From Candidatus Liptonbacteria bacterium (GTDB lineage: Bacteria; Patescibacteriota; Minisyncoccia; UBA6257; 2-01-FULL-56-20), in contig JACQBP010000026.1 in NCBI GenBank assembly GCA_016194445.1, forward strand, positions 1-38,998: DNA of 38,998 bases, written 5' to 3'. The translations under genes and the position numbers were made by a program. Of the stretch, positions 8,563 through 15,182 are shown piece by piece (position 1 is the stretch's first letter; each line of letters begins with the position of its first letter). The notes under the pieces were generated by a model. The model worked only from the letters and a program-made list of their open reading frames with translations. It was not told the origin of the DNA and ran no database searches.

Positions 8563-8897
8563 TTTTTAATTTTGCCTCGAATGGGTAACCGTTTCTCCTT
8601 GAATTTCTCAATTTCGAGATGGAGTTTATGTTTGACGATATCGATGGCTCGACGGATGTCGTTTGAGGTTTCGGTGGCTCTCAAGGTTCGGCCACTCAAA
8701 TGAAAATTAACTTCGGCCATAAAAACTTCGCCTTTGTGATGGTGCTGAGTCGTGCGGGCAACTTCAATTCGGAGATCTGCTTCCCCTTCAGTCTCAAACT
8801 TTTTAACCAGTCTTGCCAAAATGCTTAATTTGTTTTCTATATAGGTGCGGAGGCTGGGGATAAGGTCTAAATTGGTTGATTTTATGGTTATTTTCAT
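8559..8897 (-). CDS. hpf: Ribosome hibernation promoting factor (short HPF/RaiA type)
   Basis: 112 residues, the length of short HPF/YfiA proteins without the dimerising C-terminal domain of long HPF. The S30AE fold is recognisable: N-terminal strand MKITIKSTNLDL, helix with LRTYIENKLSILARL, strand RIEVARTT, then the basic helix IRRAIDIVKHKLHLEIEKFKEKR. It binds the 30S decoding region and idles ribosomes in starvation. It is directly followed by secA with a 4-nt overlap. No SD is seen, and the strong terminator at 8928-8959 lies just upstream, so its transcription start must fall within about 30 bp of the ATG or rely on read-through. Confidence 0.93.
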   Translation of the reverse strand: MKITIKSTNLDLIPSLRTYIENKLSILARLVKKFETEGEADLRIEVARTTQHHHKGEVFMAEVNFHLSGRTLRATETSNDIRRAIDIVKHKLHLEIEKFKEKRLPIRGKIKK

Positions 8898-8927
8898 TAG
8901 TTTATAATAACATTTTTTGGCAAAAAG

Positions 8928-8959
8928 AAAACCCCGCTAAAAGTTTCAGACGGGGTTTT
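8928..8959 (-). terminator. Strong terminator of the small transcript upstream of hpf
   Basis: AAAACCCCG (8928-8936) pairs perfectly with CGGGGTTTT (8951-8959). On the minus strand TTTTCTTTTT follows. It would end the transcript that starts near 9162, just ahead of hpf. Confidence 0.85.
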
Positions 8960-8977
8960 CCGTAAAGACAAATAAAT

Positions 8978-9016
8978 TTATCTTCGCTTTTTACCTCCCT
9001 TTTTTTTCTTTGCCAT
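8978..9016 (-). CDS. Possible 12-residue Lys/Arg-rich peptide, MAKKKKGGKKRR
   Basis: An ATG at 9014-9016 opens a 12-codon frame rich in Lys, Arg and Gly and ending TAA, 18 bp before a strong terminator. The same frame stays open upstream for over 30 codons, but only TTG or GTG would be available as starts. No clear SD is present. The composition resembles tails of ribosome-associated proteins. The position at the end of a separately terminated transcript, next to the ribosome hibernation gene, makes it worth noting. Chance A-rich sequence is a real alternative. Confidence 0.25.
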   Translation of the reverse strand: MAKKKKGGKKRR

Positions 9017-9168
9017 TTTCTTTTTCAGGCCAACAATTTTTATCCCGTTGGCGGCCGACCTTTGTCGAGATCTTGTGAAGCAATCATACTTCACGAGCTT
9101 GGCAGAAATAAATCTGACTGCCAATTTTTATTGAGGTCGGGAAAAGTTCTAATTTCCCCTACGAGAAT

Positions 9169-9177
9169 AGTATATCA
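9169..9177 (-). promoter_or_regulatory. Extended -10 promoter for the candidate small RNA
   Basis: Minus strand TGATATACT (9177-9169). No good -35 is visible; extended -10 promoters can work without one. The predicted start is near 9162. Confidence 0.45.
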
Positions 9178-9225
9178 TAACTGCGCAAGAAAAGTTTTAA
9201 ACTGTGGATAAGTTTTCGCTCGCTA

Positions 9226-9347
9226 TTTTGTTTTGAAAGACCGGTGGTTCAATTGCTCCAGCGGCAATTGCCCACCTGCGCTCTCAGAGCAATGAATCCT
9301 TTGGATACCAAGCTCATTACTCTTCCGAGAGCTCTTTCAAAACAAAA
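9226..9347. repeat. Cloverleaf-like palindromic element, 122 bp
   Basis: The outer stem TTTTGTTTTGAAAGA (9226-9240) pairs perfectly with TCTTTCAAAACAAAA (9333-9347). Inside are two further arms. Arm 1 (9243-9276) pairs GGTGG/CCACC and CAATTGC/GCAATTG. Arm 2 (9280-9332) pairs GCTCTC/GAGAGC, then AGAGCAATGA with TCATTACTCT (one mismatch), then CTTTGG/CCAAG. Only a few bases at the junction stay unpaired. It lies 26 bp past the murB stop. It is not a tRNA. It may be an RNA three-way junction, a miniature mobile element or an elaborate transcript end. Confidence 0.6.
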
Positions 9348-9373
9348 AGCTCGCTTAAGGGGAAGATGAAAGG

Positions 9374-10306
9374 CTATGAAACTATCTGCACTTCTACTTC
9401 AAGAGTGATACCGAATTTGCGCTTAACTCCAGCTTTAACGGCCTTAATGACCGCTTTGACATGGGAGGCCTTGGCGCCACCTAAATTAACAATGAAATTC
9501 GGGTGTTTAGGGGAGACCATCGCCTTTCCTCGCTTCAAGCCCTTAAGACCGGCTTCTGAAATCAAATAGGCGGTGGGGATAACCGGGAAAGGGTCGGGTT
9601 TGATCACGTGCCGCACTTGTACGAGTGAGGCTTTGGGGAATTTTTTGACATCGACATTTTTGAAAGTGCTGCCGGTGTTGGGATATTCCAGGGGATGTTT
9701 GGCTCGGCGAAAATCGATTTTATCTTGAATGGCAAACTTGATGGCTTTGGGATTGCCTTTTTTGAGTTTTAAAACCGCGCCGGTGACAATAAATTCGCCA
9801 TCTTTCTTTTTAAAAAAACTGGTGCGATAGCCAAATTGACAACTTTTATCAGAGTAAGTTTTTACTTTGAGCGTTTGGATGTTGAAACTTTCGACTGATT
9901 CAATATTGTCTTTAATTTCTCCCCGGAAGGCGCCGGCGTTGCCGCGAATGGCGCCGCCTAAAGTGCCGGGCAATCCCCCAGCCCATTCGAGACCGCTGAA
10001 ACTTTGCTTGATGGCAAACTTGAGCAAGTCCGGCATTAAAACTCCGGCACCGACGCGAATGCGGAGACCATTTGCGGTTAAATGCTGAATGTCAATCTTT
10101 AAAACCAAGCCCTTAAAACCTGCGTCGCTAAAGAGAAGATTGGTGCCGCCGCCTAAGATAAAAATTTTTTGTTTATTTTCTCTCGCCCAAACAACGGCTT
10201 CTTTTAAATCTTTGATACTTTTGGCTTCGAAAAAATATCTGGCCTGACCGCCAATTTTGTAGTTGCTGTGTTTTGAGAGCGGAACATTTTTTTGAATCTT
10301 GATCAT
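9374..10306 (-). CDS. murB: UDP-N-acetylenolpyruvoylglucosamine reductase
   Basis: 310 residues. FAD-binding elements are clear: HSNYKIGGQARYF near the N-terminus, ILGGGTNLLFSDAGFKG (about 51-67), and GGLPGTLGGAIRGNAGAF (about 109-126). The catalytic Ser is in NTGSTFKN (about 215) and the C-terminal catalytic Glu is in LEVEVQ. MurB uses NADPH to reduce enolpyruvyl-UDP-GlcNAc to UDP-MurNAc, the second committed step of peptidoglycan synthesis in the cytoplasm. The ATG is preceded by no SD. Instead a 17-bp perfect hairpin with a T5 tract ends 4 nt before it (10311-10392), suggesting attenuation. It stands alone and is not in the mraZ cluster. Confidence 0.96.
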   Translation of the reverse strand: MIKIQKNVPLSKHSNYKIGGQARYFFEAKSIKDLKEAVVWARENKQKIFILGGGTNLLFSDAGFKGLVLKIDIQHLTANGLRIRVGAGVLMPDLLKFAIKQSFSGLEWAGGLPGTLGGAIRGNAGAFRGEIKDNIESVESFNIQTLKVKTYSDKSCQFGYRTSFFKKKDGEFIVTGAVLKLKKGNPKAIKFAIQDKIDFRRAKHPLEYPNTGSTFKNVDVKKFPKASLVQVRHVIKPDPFPVIPTAYLISEAGLKGLKRGKAMVSPKHPNFIVNLGGAKASHVKAVIKAVKAGVKRKFGITLEVEVQIVS

Positions 10307-10310
10307 TGAG

Positions 10311-10392
10311 AAAAACCCCCAATAAGCTGCGGATTGGTGACCTCCTTTATGTTTGTTGTTAAATGAGTGCTCGACCCGCAGCTTATTGGGGG
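10311..10392 (-). promoter_or_regulatory. murB leader hairpin with T-tract, possible attenuator
   Basis: The arms CCCCCAATAAGCTGCGG (10316-10332) and CCGCAGCTTATTGGGGG (10376-10392) are perfectly complementary over 17 bp. On the murB strand the hairpin is followed by TTTTT, then CTCA and the ATG. This is an intrinsic terminator directly before the start codon. The 43-nt loop holds a perfect AAAGGAGG that has no start codon within reach. The predicted transcription start (about 10393) falls exactly at the outer edge of the hairpin. Confidence 0.65.
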
Positions 10393-10399
10393 CACTCTA

Positions 10400-10428
10400 A
10401 AAATATACGATTTATGGTTACTGGTCAA
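10400..10428 (-). promoter_or_regulatory. Promoter of murB
   Basis: Minus strand TTGACC (10428-10423), 17-nt spacer, TATTTT (10405-10400). It places the start of transcription at the leader hairpin. Confidence 0.5.
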
Positions 10429-10472
10429 AATAATCTGGTGTTCTAGAATTCTCGAGAAAGGAGGAGGCGACT

Positions 10473-10607
10473 ATGCACGAAAAGTTTCCTCTAACCTGTC
10501 TGTACCACGCCGAAGGCGGCGGTATGGACGGCTCGCTACGAGTTCGCGGCGCCGGAGCTGATGGCACTTGTTTTATCCCCACCGGTGGGGATGCGGACGG
10601 CACGTAG
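10473..10607 (+). CDS. Small protein of 44 residues, unknown family
   Basis: This frame lies on the opposite strand to its neighbours. It starts at an ATG with a very strong SD (GAAAGGAGGAGG, 6 nt upstream) and ends at TAG, 9 bp before a 14-bp perfect terminator hairpin. The product has an N-terminal part with one Cys (LTCLYHAE) and a Gly/Asp-rich rest (AEGGGMDGSLRVRGAGADG) with a second Cys. There is no membrane helix. Codons are GC-rich compared with most neighbours, like those of ispH and the pyr genes. I do not recognise it. A weak promoter, TTATTG-N17-TACGAT, lies at 10383-10411. SD, frame and terminator together support a real gene; a highly structured small RNA is the alternative. Confidence 0.6.
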   Translation: MHEKFPLTCLYHAEGGGMDGSLRVRGAGADGTCFIPTGGDADGT

Positions 10608-10616
10608 CGAAACACA

Positions 10617-10657
10617 ACAGCGGTTGGCACTGTTTGGTGCCAACCGCTGTATTATTT
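10617..10657 (+). terminator. Intrinsic terminator of the 44-residue gene
   Basis: ACAGCGGTTGGCAC (10617-10630) pairs perfectly with GTGCCAACCGCTGT (10637-10650), followed by ATTATTTT. This is one of the strongest terminators in the window. Confidence 0.88.
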
Positions 10658-10740
10658 TAAATATAGAAAACCCCGCCTGTGACGGGATATAAGTCTTCTT
10701 AATTTCTCGACCATATCTTCGAAATGAACACTAAGAAACT

Positions 10741-10762
10741 AAAAACCCCCTGCGGGGTTTTT
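10741..10762. terminator. Bidirectional terminator after the SIMPL gene
   Basis: AAAAACCCC (10741-10749) pairs with GGGGTTTTT (10754-10762), so both strands get a T-tract. It can end transcripts from the SIMPL gene (minus strand) and read-through from the 44-residue gene (plus strand). A second, weaker CCCG/CGGG hairpin lies at about 10672-10686, and an AGTTCTTTG/CAAAGAACT hairpin at about 10783-10806. No gene is visible from 10658 to 10885. Confidence 0.75.
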
Positions 10763-10885
10763 AGCCAAACATATTTTTGGGGCAGTTCTTTGATTGCCCA
10801 AAGAACTACTCACACTCATTCACAGGTATTTTAGCAAACAACTATTTGAAAGTCAACCCCATTAGAGGTAACGCCTTAGAGATGA

Positions 10886-11662
10886 TTAGCGAAGTTCATA
10901 GGTGACGTTAACTTGAAGGGTAATATCTTCGGTACCAGGTTCTAGAGGAGCGGGGGAAGCCGACGGAGCCATGCCCATACTCATACCGGCTTTGGCAAAT
11001 TCGCCATAGTAAGGAATGGGCCGGTTGGAATTTTCAGTGACCGAAACCACGCGGCCGAGACTGGCGCCGCTCGCTTTGGCCATAAATTCGGCTTGCGCTC
11101 GGGCTTTTGTGTAGGCTTTGGCTCGGGCATCGTTCATAAATTTATCCGGATCTTCGACGGTAAAGCTCACGCCGGAGATGTTGTTGACTCCGAGCTCTGG
11201 TAAACTACCGAGAATCTTTGAAACTTGGTCAAGGTTTTTATCTAATTCTTTGATTTTCACGAACACGCCTTGCGTTAAAGTGTAACCGACGATAAAAGAT
11301 TGACTACCGTTTTTATCGTATTGATATTTCGGTTGGAGATTGTACTGGGTTGTCTCGATACCGTTGTCAGGAACGCCTTGGGACTTGATGAATTTAATCA
11401 CTTCGGAGAGATGATCGTTGTTTTCTTTGGAGATTTTAGCGAGATCGGCGCCTTCGGTGAGGAGTGAAAAGGAAAACTGAGCCAGATCGGGCTTCACCGT
11501 GGTTTTACCTTCGGCGTTGACGCTAATTGTACGTGTCGCCTGTTGTGAATTGCCGATTTTATCGAGCGTCGGCATCACAAAAAAGAAAAGATTGATCACC
11601 AGCCCCGCTAACAAAATGTCCAAGAAAACCCAGAAGTATTTTTTTGATTTATCCATTTCCAT
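10886..11662 (-). CDS. SIMPL (DUF541) domain protein, membrane-anchored
   Basis: 258 residues. One N-terminal membrane helix at about 9-31, then a SIMPL domain at about 43-255: ISVNAEGKTTVKPDLAQFSFSL opens it and ARAKAYTKARAQAEFMAKASGASLGRV is its typical helix. SIMPL proteins are surface or periplasmic and often linked to oxidative or envelope stress; no enzymatic activity is established, and none of the motifs here is catalytic. It starts 3 bp after the tpiA stop, so it is likely co-transcribed behind tpiA. There are no cysteines. The family call is firm and the role is open. Confidence 0.87.
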   Translation of the reverse strand: MEMDKSKKYFWVFLDILLAGLVINLFFFVMPTLDKIGNSQQATRTISVNAEGKTTVKPDLAQFSFSLLTEGADLAKISKENNDHLSEVIKFIKSQGVPDNGIETTQYNLQPKYQYDKNGSQSFIVGYTLTQGVFVKIKELDKNLDQVSKILGSLPELGVNNISGVSFTVEDPDKFMNDARAKAYTKARAQAEFMAKASGASLGRVVSVTENSNRPIPYYGEFAKAGMSMGMAPSASPAPLEPGTEDITLQVNVTYELR

Positions 11663-11665
11663 TTT

Positions 11666-12409
11666 TTATTTGGAAGCAATTTTAATGATTTTTTTGAATT
11701 CTTCGGTTTTTAAACTAGCGCCACCGACCAAGGCGCCGTCGATTTCTTGATGTTCAAATATACGCGCGGCGTTCAACGAAGTTACGGAGCCGCCGTAGAG
11801 TACATTAGGTTTCAGGTTAGAGGTTTTAGGTTTTAGGAAGTCTTTGATGTAAGCGGCCATCGAGGCGGAGTCTTCGGGTTTGTCGGCTTTGCCGGTGCCT
11901 ATGGCCCAAATGGGTTCGTAAGCTATAACTAATGACTTAGAACTGATGACTGACGACGGGATACCCTTGAGGTCTTTGGTGATTTGATTTTTCACGAAAC
12001 TTTCGGCTTGGGACAAACCTTCTCTTCTCGTTGAAAGCGATTCGCCGACACACAAGATCACTTTGAGTCCAAAGGCGAGAGCCGATTTCACTTTTTGGTT
12101 AATAATTTCATCAGTTTCGCCCAGATAGTTTCTTCTTTCGGAATGACCGAGAATCACGTAGCTCGCACCAATTTTTTTGAGCATAGAGATAGAAACTTCG
12201 CCCGTAAAAGCGCCGCCGGGAATAGGGTTTTGCCAGAAAACATCTTGCGCGCCTAAATCAGCTTTCCTTAAGGCATTTTTGACGGCACCCAAAAAAGGAA
12301 AGGGCGGGCAGACGACCACGCCTTTTTCGTCGGAGGCTTTGGCGAGTTGAATGGCCTCGGATTCAGAGCTTGGGTTCATCTTCCAGTTAGCAACGATTAG
12401 TTTATTCAT
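11666..12409 (-). CDS. tpiA: Triosephosphate isomerase
   Basis: 247 residues from the chosen ATG. Catalytic elements are all present: NWKMN (Lys, near 8), GHSERR (His), AYEPIWAIGTG (Glu) and the phosphate loop VLYGGSV. It interconverts dihydroxyacetone phosphate and glyceraldehyde 3-phosphate in cytoplasmic glycolysis. An in-frame TTG at 12439 would add 10 residues ahead of the family's normal MNKLIVANWKMN start, so I take 12409. Two stretches of low-complexity DNA are built into the gene: a GACTTA/GATGACTGACGA type string encodes the loop before AYEPIW (11924-11957), and AGGTTTTAGGTTTTAG (complement) encodes the KTSNLKPN loop (11813-11841). Both look like tolerated insertions in surface loops. 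Confidence 0.95.
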   Translation of the reverse strand: MNKLIVANWKMNPSSESEAIQLAKASDEKGVVVCPPFPFLGAVKNALRKADLGAQDVFWQNPIPGGAFTGEVSISMLKKIGASYVILGHSERRNYLGETDEIINQKVKSALAFGLKVILCVGESLSTRREGLSQAESFVKNQITKDLKGIPSSVISSKSLVIAYEPIWAIGTGKADKPEDSASMAAYIKDFLKPKTSNLKPNVLYGGSVTSLNAARIFEHQEIDGALVGGASLKTEEFKKIIKIASK

Positions 12410-12468
12410 ATTTTTTAGTGATTCATTTTCTCCTGTCAATATGTAAATTTTATCATACGTCCGAAATT

Positions 12469-12497
12469 TTGACTACAAAGAATTTTGGGAGTATACA
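12469..12497 (+). promoter_or_regulatory. Sigma-70 promoter of ispH
   Basis: TTGACT (12469-12474), 17-nt spacer, TATACA (12492-12497). The start is near 12504, giving a leader of about 57 nt before the ispH ATG. Confidence 0.75.
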
Positions 12498-12560
12498 TAA
12501 ACCCAGCAAGGCAATGCCGGCTTTAAAACTGAATCAACGTCCAAGTGATGGGGGTGAAAA

Positions 12561-13520
12561 ATGCGGTGGTATAGAATCCGCGCCAGACGGACCTTTGAGG
12601 TGGCTCAAACGGCCGGTGTCTGCTGGGGAGTGGATCGAGCGATTCGAGGCATTCGAGGAGCCGCTCGGGGGAAAGAGAGATCAAGAGTGCCGCAGGTACT
12701 CGGTTGGCTGATTCACGATCAAAACTCGATAAGACAACTCGAGAAGGATGGGATTCGAACGATCGAGAGCCCCGAAGAAGCTACTACAGAGGTGATTGCC
12801 ATCACGGCTCACGGCCGAGACCCCAAAGACATCCGGCGACTCCAAGAGCAAGGCTTTAAAGTTCTCGACATGACTTGCCCGATAGTTACGAATCAACATG
12901 CCGAAGCTTTAAAGCTCAAAGAATCAGGTCGAAAGATCATTTTGGTCGGGACCAGGGAACCTCATCCAGAAGTACTGGGAACGCGGGGAGTGCTGGATGA
13001 TGAGGCGATCGTGGTTGATTCGCCATTTGGCGCCCAACTTATCACACTCCACCCCGAAACGCCGATCGGGGTAATTGCCCAAACCACTCATGACCCCGTG
13101 GTGGTTGACGAAGTGCTGTGGGAGCTTAAGAGAAGATTCCGAGATGTTCTCTATGTTCCGACGGCCTGCGGTGACATCGCTTTGAAACTCGAGGAGATTC
13201 GAGAAAAAGCGCAAAAAGCCGACACGATCATAGTGATCAGTGAAGAAAGGAGCGCTAACGGCAATAACCTGGCACGGGTCGCGAGAGCTATGCAGAAAAC
13301 GGTGATCTTCATCCTCGACGAAACGAAACTCGAGCGAGCAATGATCGCTCAGGCAAGACGAATCTTTATCACCGCCGCGGCTTCGAAGTTCGAAAGAGAT
13401 ATTGATGGGGTGGCTGCCAAGCTCAAAAGTTGGGGTTGGAGGCGACGCCAACCTCGGGGTCCGGTGATGACTAAAGAGGAGCGAGCTAAAATGAGCGCTC
13501 GGCAGGCGGCCGGTCACTGA
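12561..13520 (+). CDS. ispH: 4-hydroxy-3-methylbut-2-enyl diphosphate reductase
   Basis: 319 residues. The three Fe-S cluster cysteines are present: C21 (GVCWGVDRA), C106 (MTCPIVTNQH) and C203 (PTACGD). The active-site His of LIHDQNS and ITAHGRDP, the catalytic Glu of HPEVLGTRG and the Thr of AQTTHDP are also kept. It catalyses the last step of the MEP isoprenoid pathway, forming IPP and DMAPP. The sequence is divergent (SANGNNL replaces the usual SKNSSNS-like loop), and the C-terminus is an Arg/Lys-rich extension (about 290-319). Unlike its neighbours it is on the plus strand, with its own promoter, an SD (GGGGGTG, 5 nt from ATG) and a terminator. No other MEP gene is in the window. Confidence 0.92.
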   Translation: MRWYRIRARRTFEVAQTAGVCWGVDRAIRGIRGAARGKERSRVPQVLGWLIHDQNSIRQLEKDGIRTIESPEEATTEVIAITAHGRDPKDIRRLQEQGFKVLDMTCPIVTNQHAEALKLKESGRKIILVGTREPHPEVLGTRGVLDDEAIVVDSPFGAQLITLHPETPIGVIAQTTHDPVVVDEVLWELKRRFRDVLYVPTACGDIALKLEEIREKAQKADTIIVISEERSANGNNLARVARAMQKTVIFILDETKLERAMIAQARRIFITAAASKFERDIDGVAAKLKSWGWRRRQPRGPVMTKEERAKMSARQAAGH

Positions 13521-13575
13521 CCAAACCATACTTATACTTCCCCTCTCCGGGGACAAGCGGGTACAATTCCCACAG

Positions 13576-13608
13576 ACGCCACCATTCATCGGTGGCGTTT
13601 TCATTTTT
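13576..13608 (+). terminator. Intrinsic terminator of ispH
   Basis: ACGCCACC (13576-13583) pairs with GGTGGCGT (13591-13598), followed by TTTCATTTTT. It lies 55 bp after the ispH stop. Confidence 0.85.
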
Positions 13609-13664
13609 AAAACTTGCCGAAAGGAGAGAGGAATTGTAAAATATTCGAGAAATTGCCGCCTTCG

Positions 13665-13695
13665 CCCCAAACCAAAAGCAAGTTTTGGTACGGGG
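13665..13695. repeat. Dispersed palindrome, copy 1
   Basis: Begins CCCCAAACC and ends GTTTTGGTACGGGG. It folds as CCCC/GGGG plus CCAAAA/TTTTGG with loop GCAAG. A shorter close relative is at 15101-15128. It lies between the ispH terminator and tRNA-Glu. Apart from it and the terminator I see nothing in 13521-13723. Confidence 0.55.
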
Positions 13696-13723
13696 TAAAT
13701 CTAGTGGCTTCCTGAATCGGAAT

Positions 13724-13798
13724 GGCGCTATCGTCTAGTCTGGCCTAGGACGCCAGGTTCTCATCCTGGTAACGCGGGTTCGAATCCCGCTGGCGCTA
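13724..13798 (+). tRNA. tRNA-Glu (anticodon CTC)
   Basis: The cloverleaf closes fully. Acceptor GGCGCTA pairs with TGGCGCT (two G-T wobbles). The D arm is GTC...GAC with the Glu-typical CGTCTAG. The anticodon stem CCAGG/CCTGG encloses TTCTCAT, giving anticodon CTC. The T stem GCGGG/CCCGC encloses TTCGAAT. The discriminator is A at 13798; CCA is not encoded. It reads GAG codons. Confidence 0.95.
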
Positions 13799-13803
13799 CG
13801 AGC

Positions 13804-15072
13804 TTAATCTTCTTTTTTTTCTAAATGAAACTCCCTCAATTCCTGAATTTCTTCAACGATCTCATTGAGCTGAATAATATGGGAAGCTTTGACTAGAACT
13901 AAATCCCCTTTTCGGATCAATTCCCGAATCGGTTTTTTGGCTTCATCAACATCTTCGAAAACTTGAATGTTTTTTTTATTCAGACCGGTTTTCTGGGCAG
14001 ATTCAGCGATGATTTTTCCGCGAGGGCCAACTGTGACTAAAATGTCAACTACATCCGCCGCGAGGCGACCGAGTGTCTCATGCGCGCCAATGGTATAGCT
14101 CCCAATTTCGGTCATGTCACCTAAGACGGCGATTTTTCTTTTGGCCGGGAGGTCTCGTAGCGTGTCTAAGGCGGCGTGCATTGACATCGGGCTCGCGTTA
14201 TAGCTGTCGTCTAAAATCAAGCTGGATTTGATACCTCTAACCAAATTCATTCGGCCGCGAGGTGGCTGGTAGTTTTTTAAGCGGTCGGAGACTTTGATTA
14301 AATTAAAACCGAAGGCGATGCCGACAGCCGCGGCGGCGGCCGCAGCGTAGCCCTGGGCCTTACCGATCGCATGATCGATTTTAACCGGAACAGTACTGCC
14401 GCCGTATTCAAGCTTAAAAGAGAGGCCGGTGGGTACGCCTTCAAAAATTCGGGTTTCAAAATTGGTGATCCGTAAATCCGAGCCGCGGTTAAAACCAAAC
14501 GTCATCAAATGCGCTCGGGTGCGATCTTTTAAATTTAGGACTGCTTCGTCGTCTTTGTTTAAGATAGCGAAACCGGCAGTGGGAAGAAATTCAATTAGTC
14601 TCCCTTTCTCCCGCGCCACTTCTTCAGCCTCGTTGTAAAATTCAACGTGGACGGGGATGTCGCCGATCGCCGTGATGATGCTTACGTTCGGCCTGGCGAT
14701 CGAGAGAAGATACTTGATGTCGCCGGGTTTGTCGGCAGCGTATTCAAGAATGAGAAGCTCGGGGTAGTGGGTATTTTTCGGACCTAAAATTTGCCAAAGT
14801 GATCGAAAAATAACCGACATCCAAAAAAAAATTCCCTTGACCTCGGAATAATCGCCTAAAATCGTAAGAGGTAAGCCGATTTCGTTGTTAAAATTACCTT
14901 GAGCGAAACGGATGAGGCGATCACCTTTTAGGACCGCCGCGATCGCCATTTTGGTTGAAGTCTTGCCGACGCTGCCGGTCACACCGATGATGCCGGGGCG
15001 ATAACGCCATAAAGTTACACTCGCCAATCTCTTCAATACCGCTTTAAGAATTTTAACTAGTGTTTCCTTCAT
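13804..15072 (-). CDS. murF: UDP-N-acetylmuramoyl-tripeptide--D-alanyl-D-alanine ligase (MurF-type)
   Basis: 422 residues from the chosen ATG. The Mur-ligase ATP loop is GVTGSVGKTSTK (about 29-40), followed by the central domain with FNNEIGLPLTILG, LEYAADKPGDIKYL and ITAIGDIPVHVEFY, and the C-terminal domain with LILDDSYNASPMSM and AVLGDMTEIG. MurF adds D-Ala-D-Ala to the UDP-MurNAc tripeptide. The N-terminal substrate domain of long MurFs is absent, so this is a short form. The open frame reaches an ATG at 15138, but the extra 22 residues are encoded by a dispersed palindrome (15101-15128), so I prefer 15072. It is the last gene of the mraZ-rsmH-ftsL-ftsI-murF series. Confidence 0.93.
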   Translation of the reverse strand: MKETLVKILKAVLKRLASVTLWRYRPGIIGVTGSVGKTSTKMAIAAVLKGDRLIRFAQGNFNNEIGLPLTILGDYSEVKGIFFWMSVIFRSLWQILGPKNTHYPELLILEYAADKPGDIKYLLSIARPNVSIITAIGDIPVHVEFYNEAEEVAREKGRLIEFLPTAGFAILNKDDEAVLNLKDRTRAHLMTFGFNRGSDLRITNFETRIFEGVPTGLSFKLEYGGSTVPVKIDHAIGKAQGYAAAAAAAVGIAFGFNLIKVSDRLKNYQPPRGRMNLVRGIKSSLILDDSYNASPMSMHAALDTLRDLPAKRKIAVLGDMTEIGSYTIGAHETLGRLAADVVDILVTVGPRGKIIAESAQKTGLNKKNIQVFEDVDEAKKPIRELIRKGDLVLVKASHIIQLNEIVEEIQELREFHLEKKED

Positions 15073-15100
15073 ATTCAGATTTAATTTAAAGTTTAAATAT

Positions 15101-15128
15101 CCCCAAACCGAACAAGTTTGGTACGGGG
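15101..15128. repeat. Dispersed palindrome, copy 2
   Basis: Begins CCCCAAACCGAACAAG and ends GTTTGGTACGGGG. It pairs CCAAAC with GTTTGG. Both ends match copy 1 at 13665-13695, while the centre differs in length and sequence. It lies in the ftsI-murF gap. Confidence 0.55.
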
Positions 15129-15182
15129 CAGGTGCCATGAAAAATCTTTGAATCTTGGACTGCTATTTTTCACTTTGATTTT

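Larger units (their letters stand above)
8928..9162 (-). ncRNA. Candidate structured small RNA (about 235 nt) upstream of hpf-secA
   Basis: No conventional gene lies between murB and hpf, yet the stretch looks transcribed. An extended -10 box is at 9169-9177 and a strong terminator at 8928-8959. Between them are three local hairpins: GGCAG/CTGCC (9101-9122), GTGAAG/CTTCAC (9075-9094) and GCCAAC/GTTGGC (9029-9052). It does not match what I remember of tmRNA, RNase P, SRP or 6S RNA. A 12-residue Lys/Arg ORF sits just before the terminator. It could be a regulatory RNA, a tiny mRNA, or both. Confidence 0.35.

Noticed and set aside
10418-10630. 70-codon minus-strand frame opposite the 44-residue gene
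   Set aside because: No SD, crosses the terminator stem and the murB promoter; the plus-strand frame has far better signals.
10722-10842. Short plus-strand frame starting MNTKKLKTPCG
   Set aside because: It runs through the bidirectional terminator and has no SD.
13545-13584. A tRNA or tmRNA 3' end: GCGGGTACAATTCCCAC followed by AGACGCCACCA
   Set aside because: The T-loop lacks the invariant second T, no matching 5' acceptor or anticodon arm exists upstream (the ispH gene is there), and the CCACC belongs to the ispH terminator stem.
12924-13670. 248-codon open frame opposite ispH
   Set aside because: It is antisense to a gene with all catalytic motifs; its product shows no domain.
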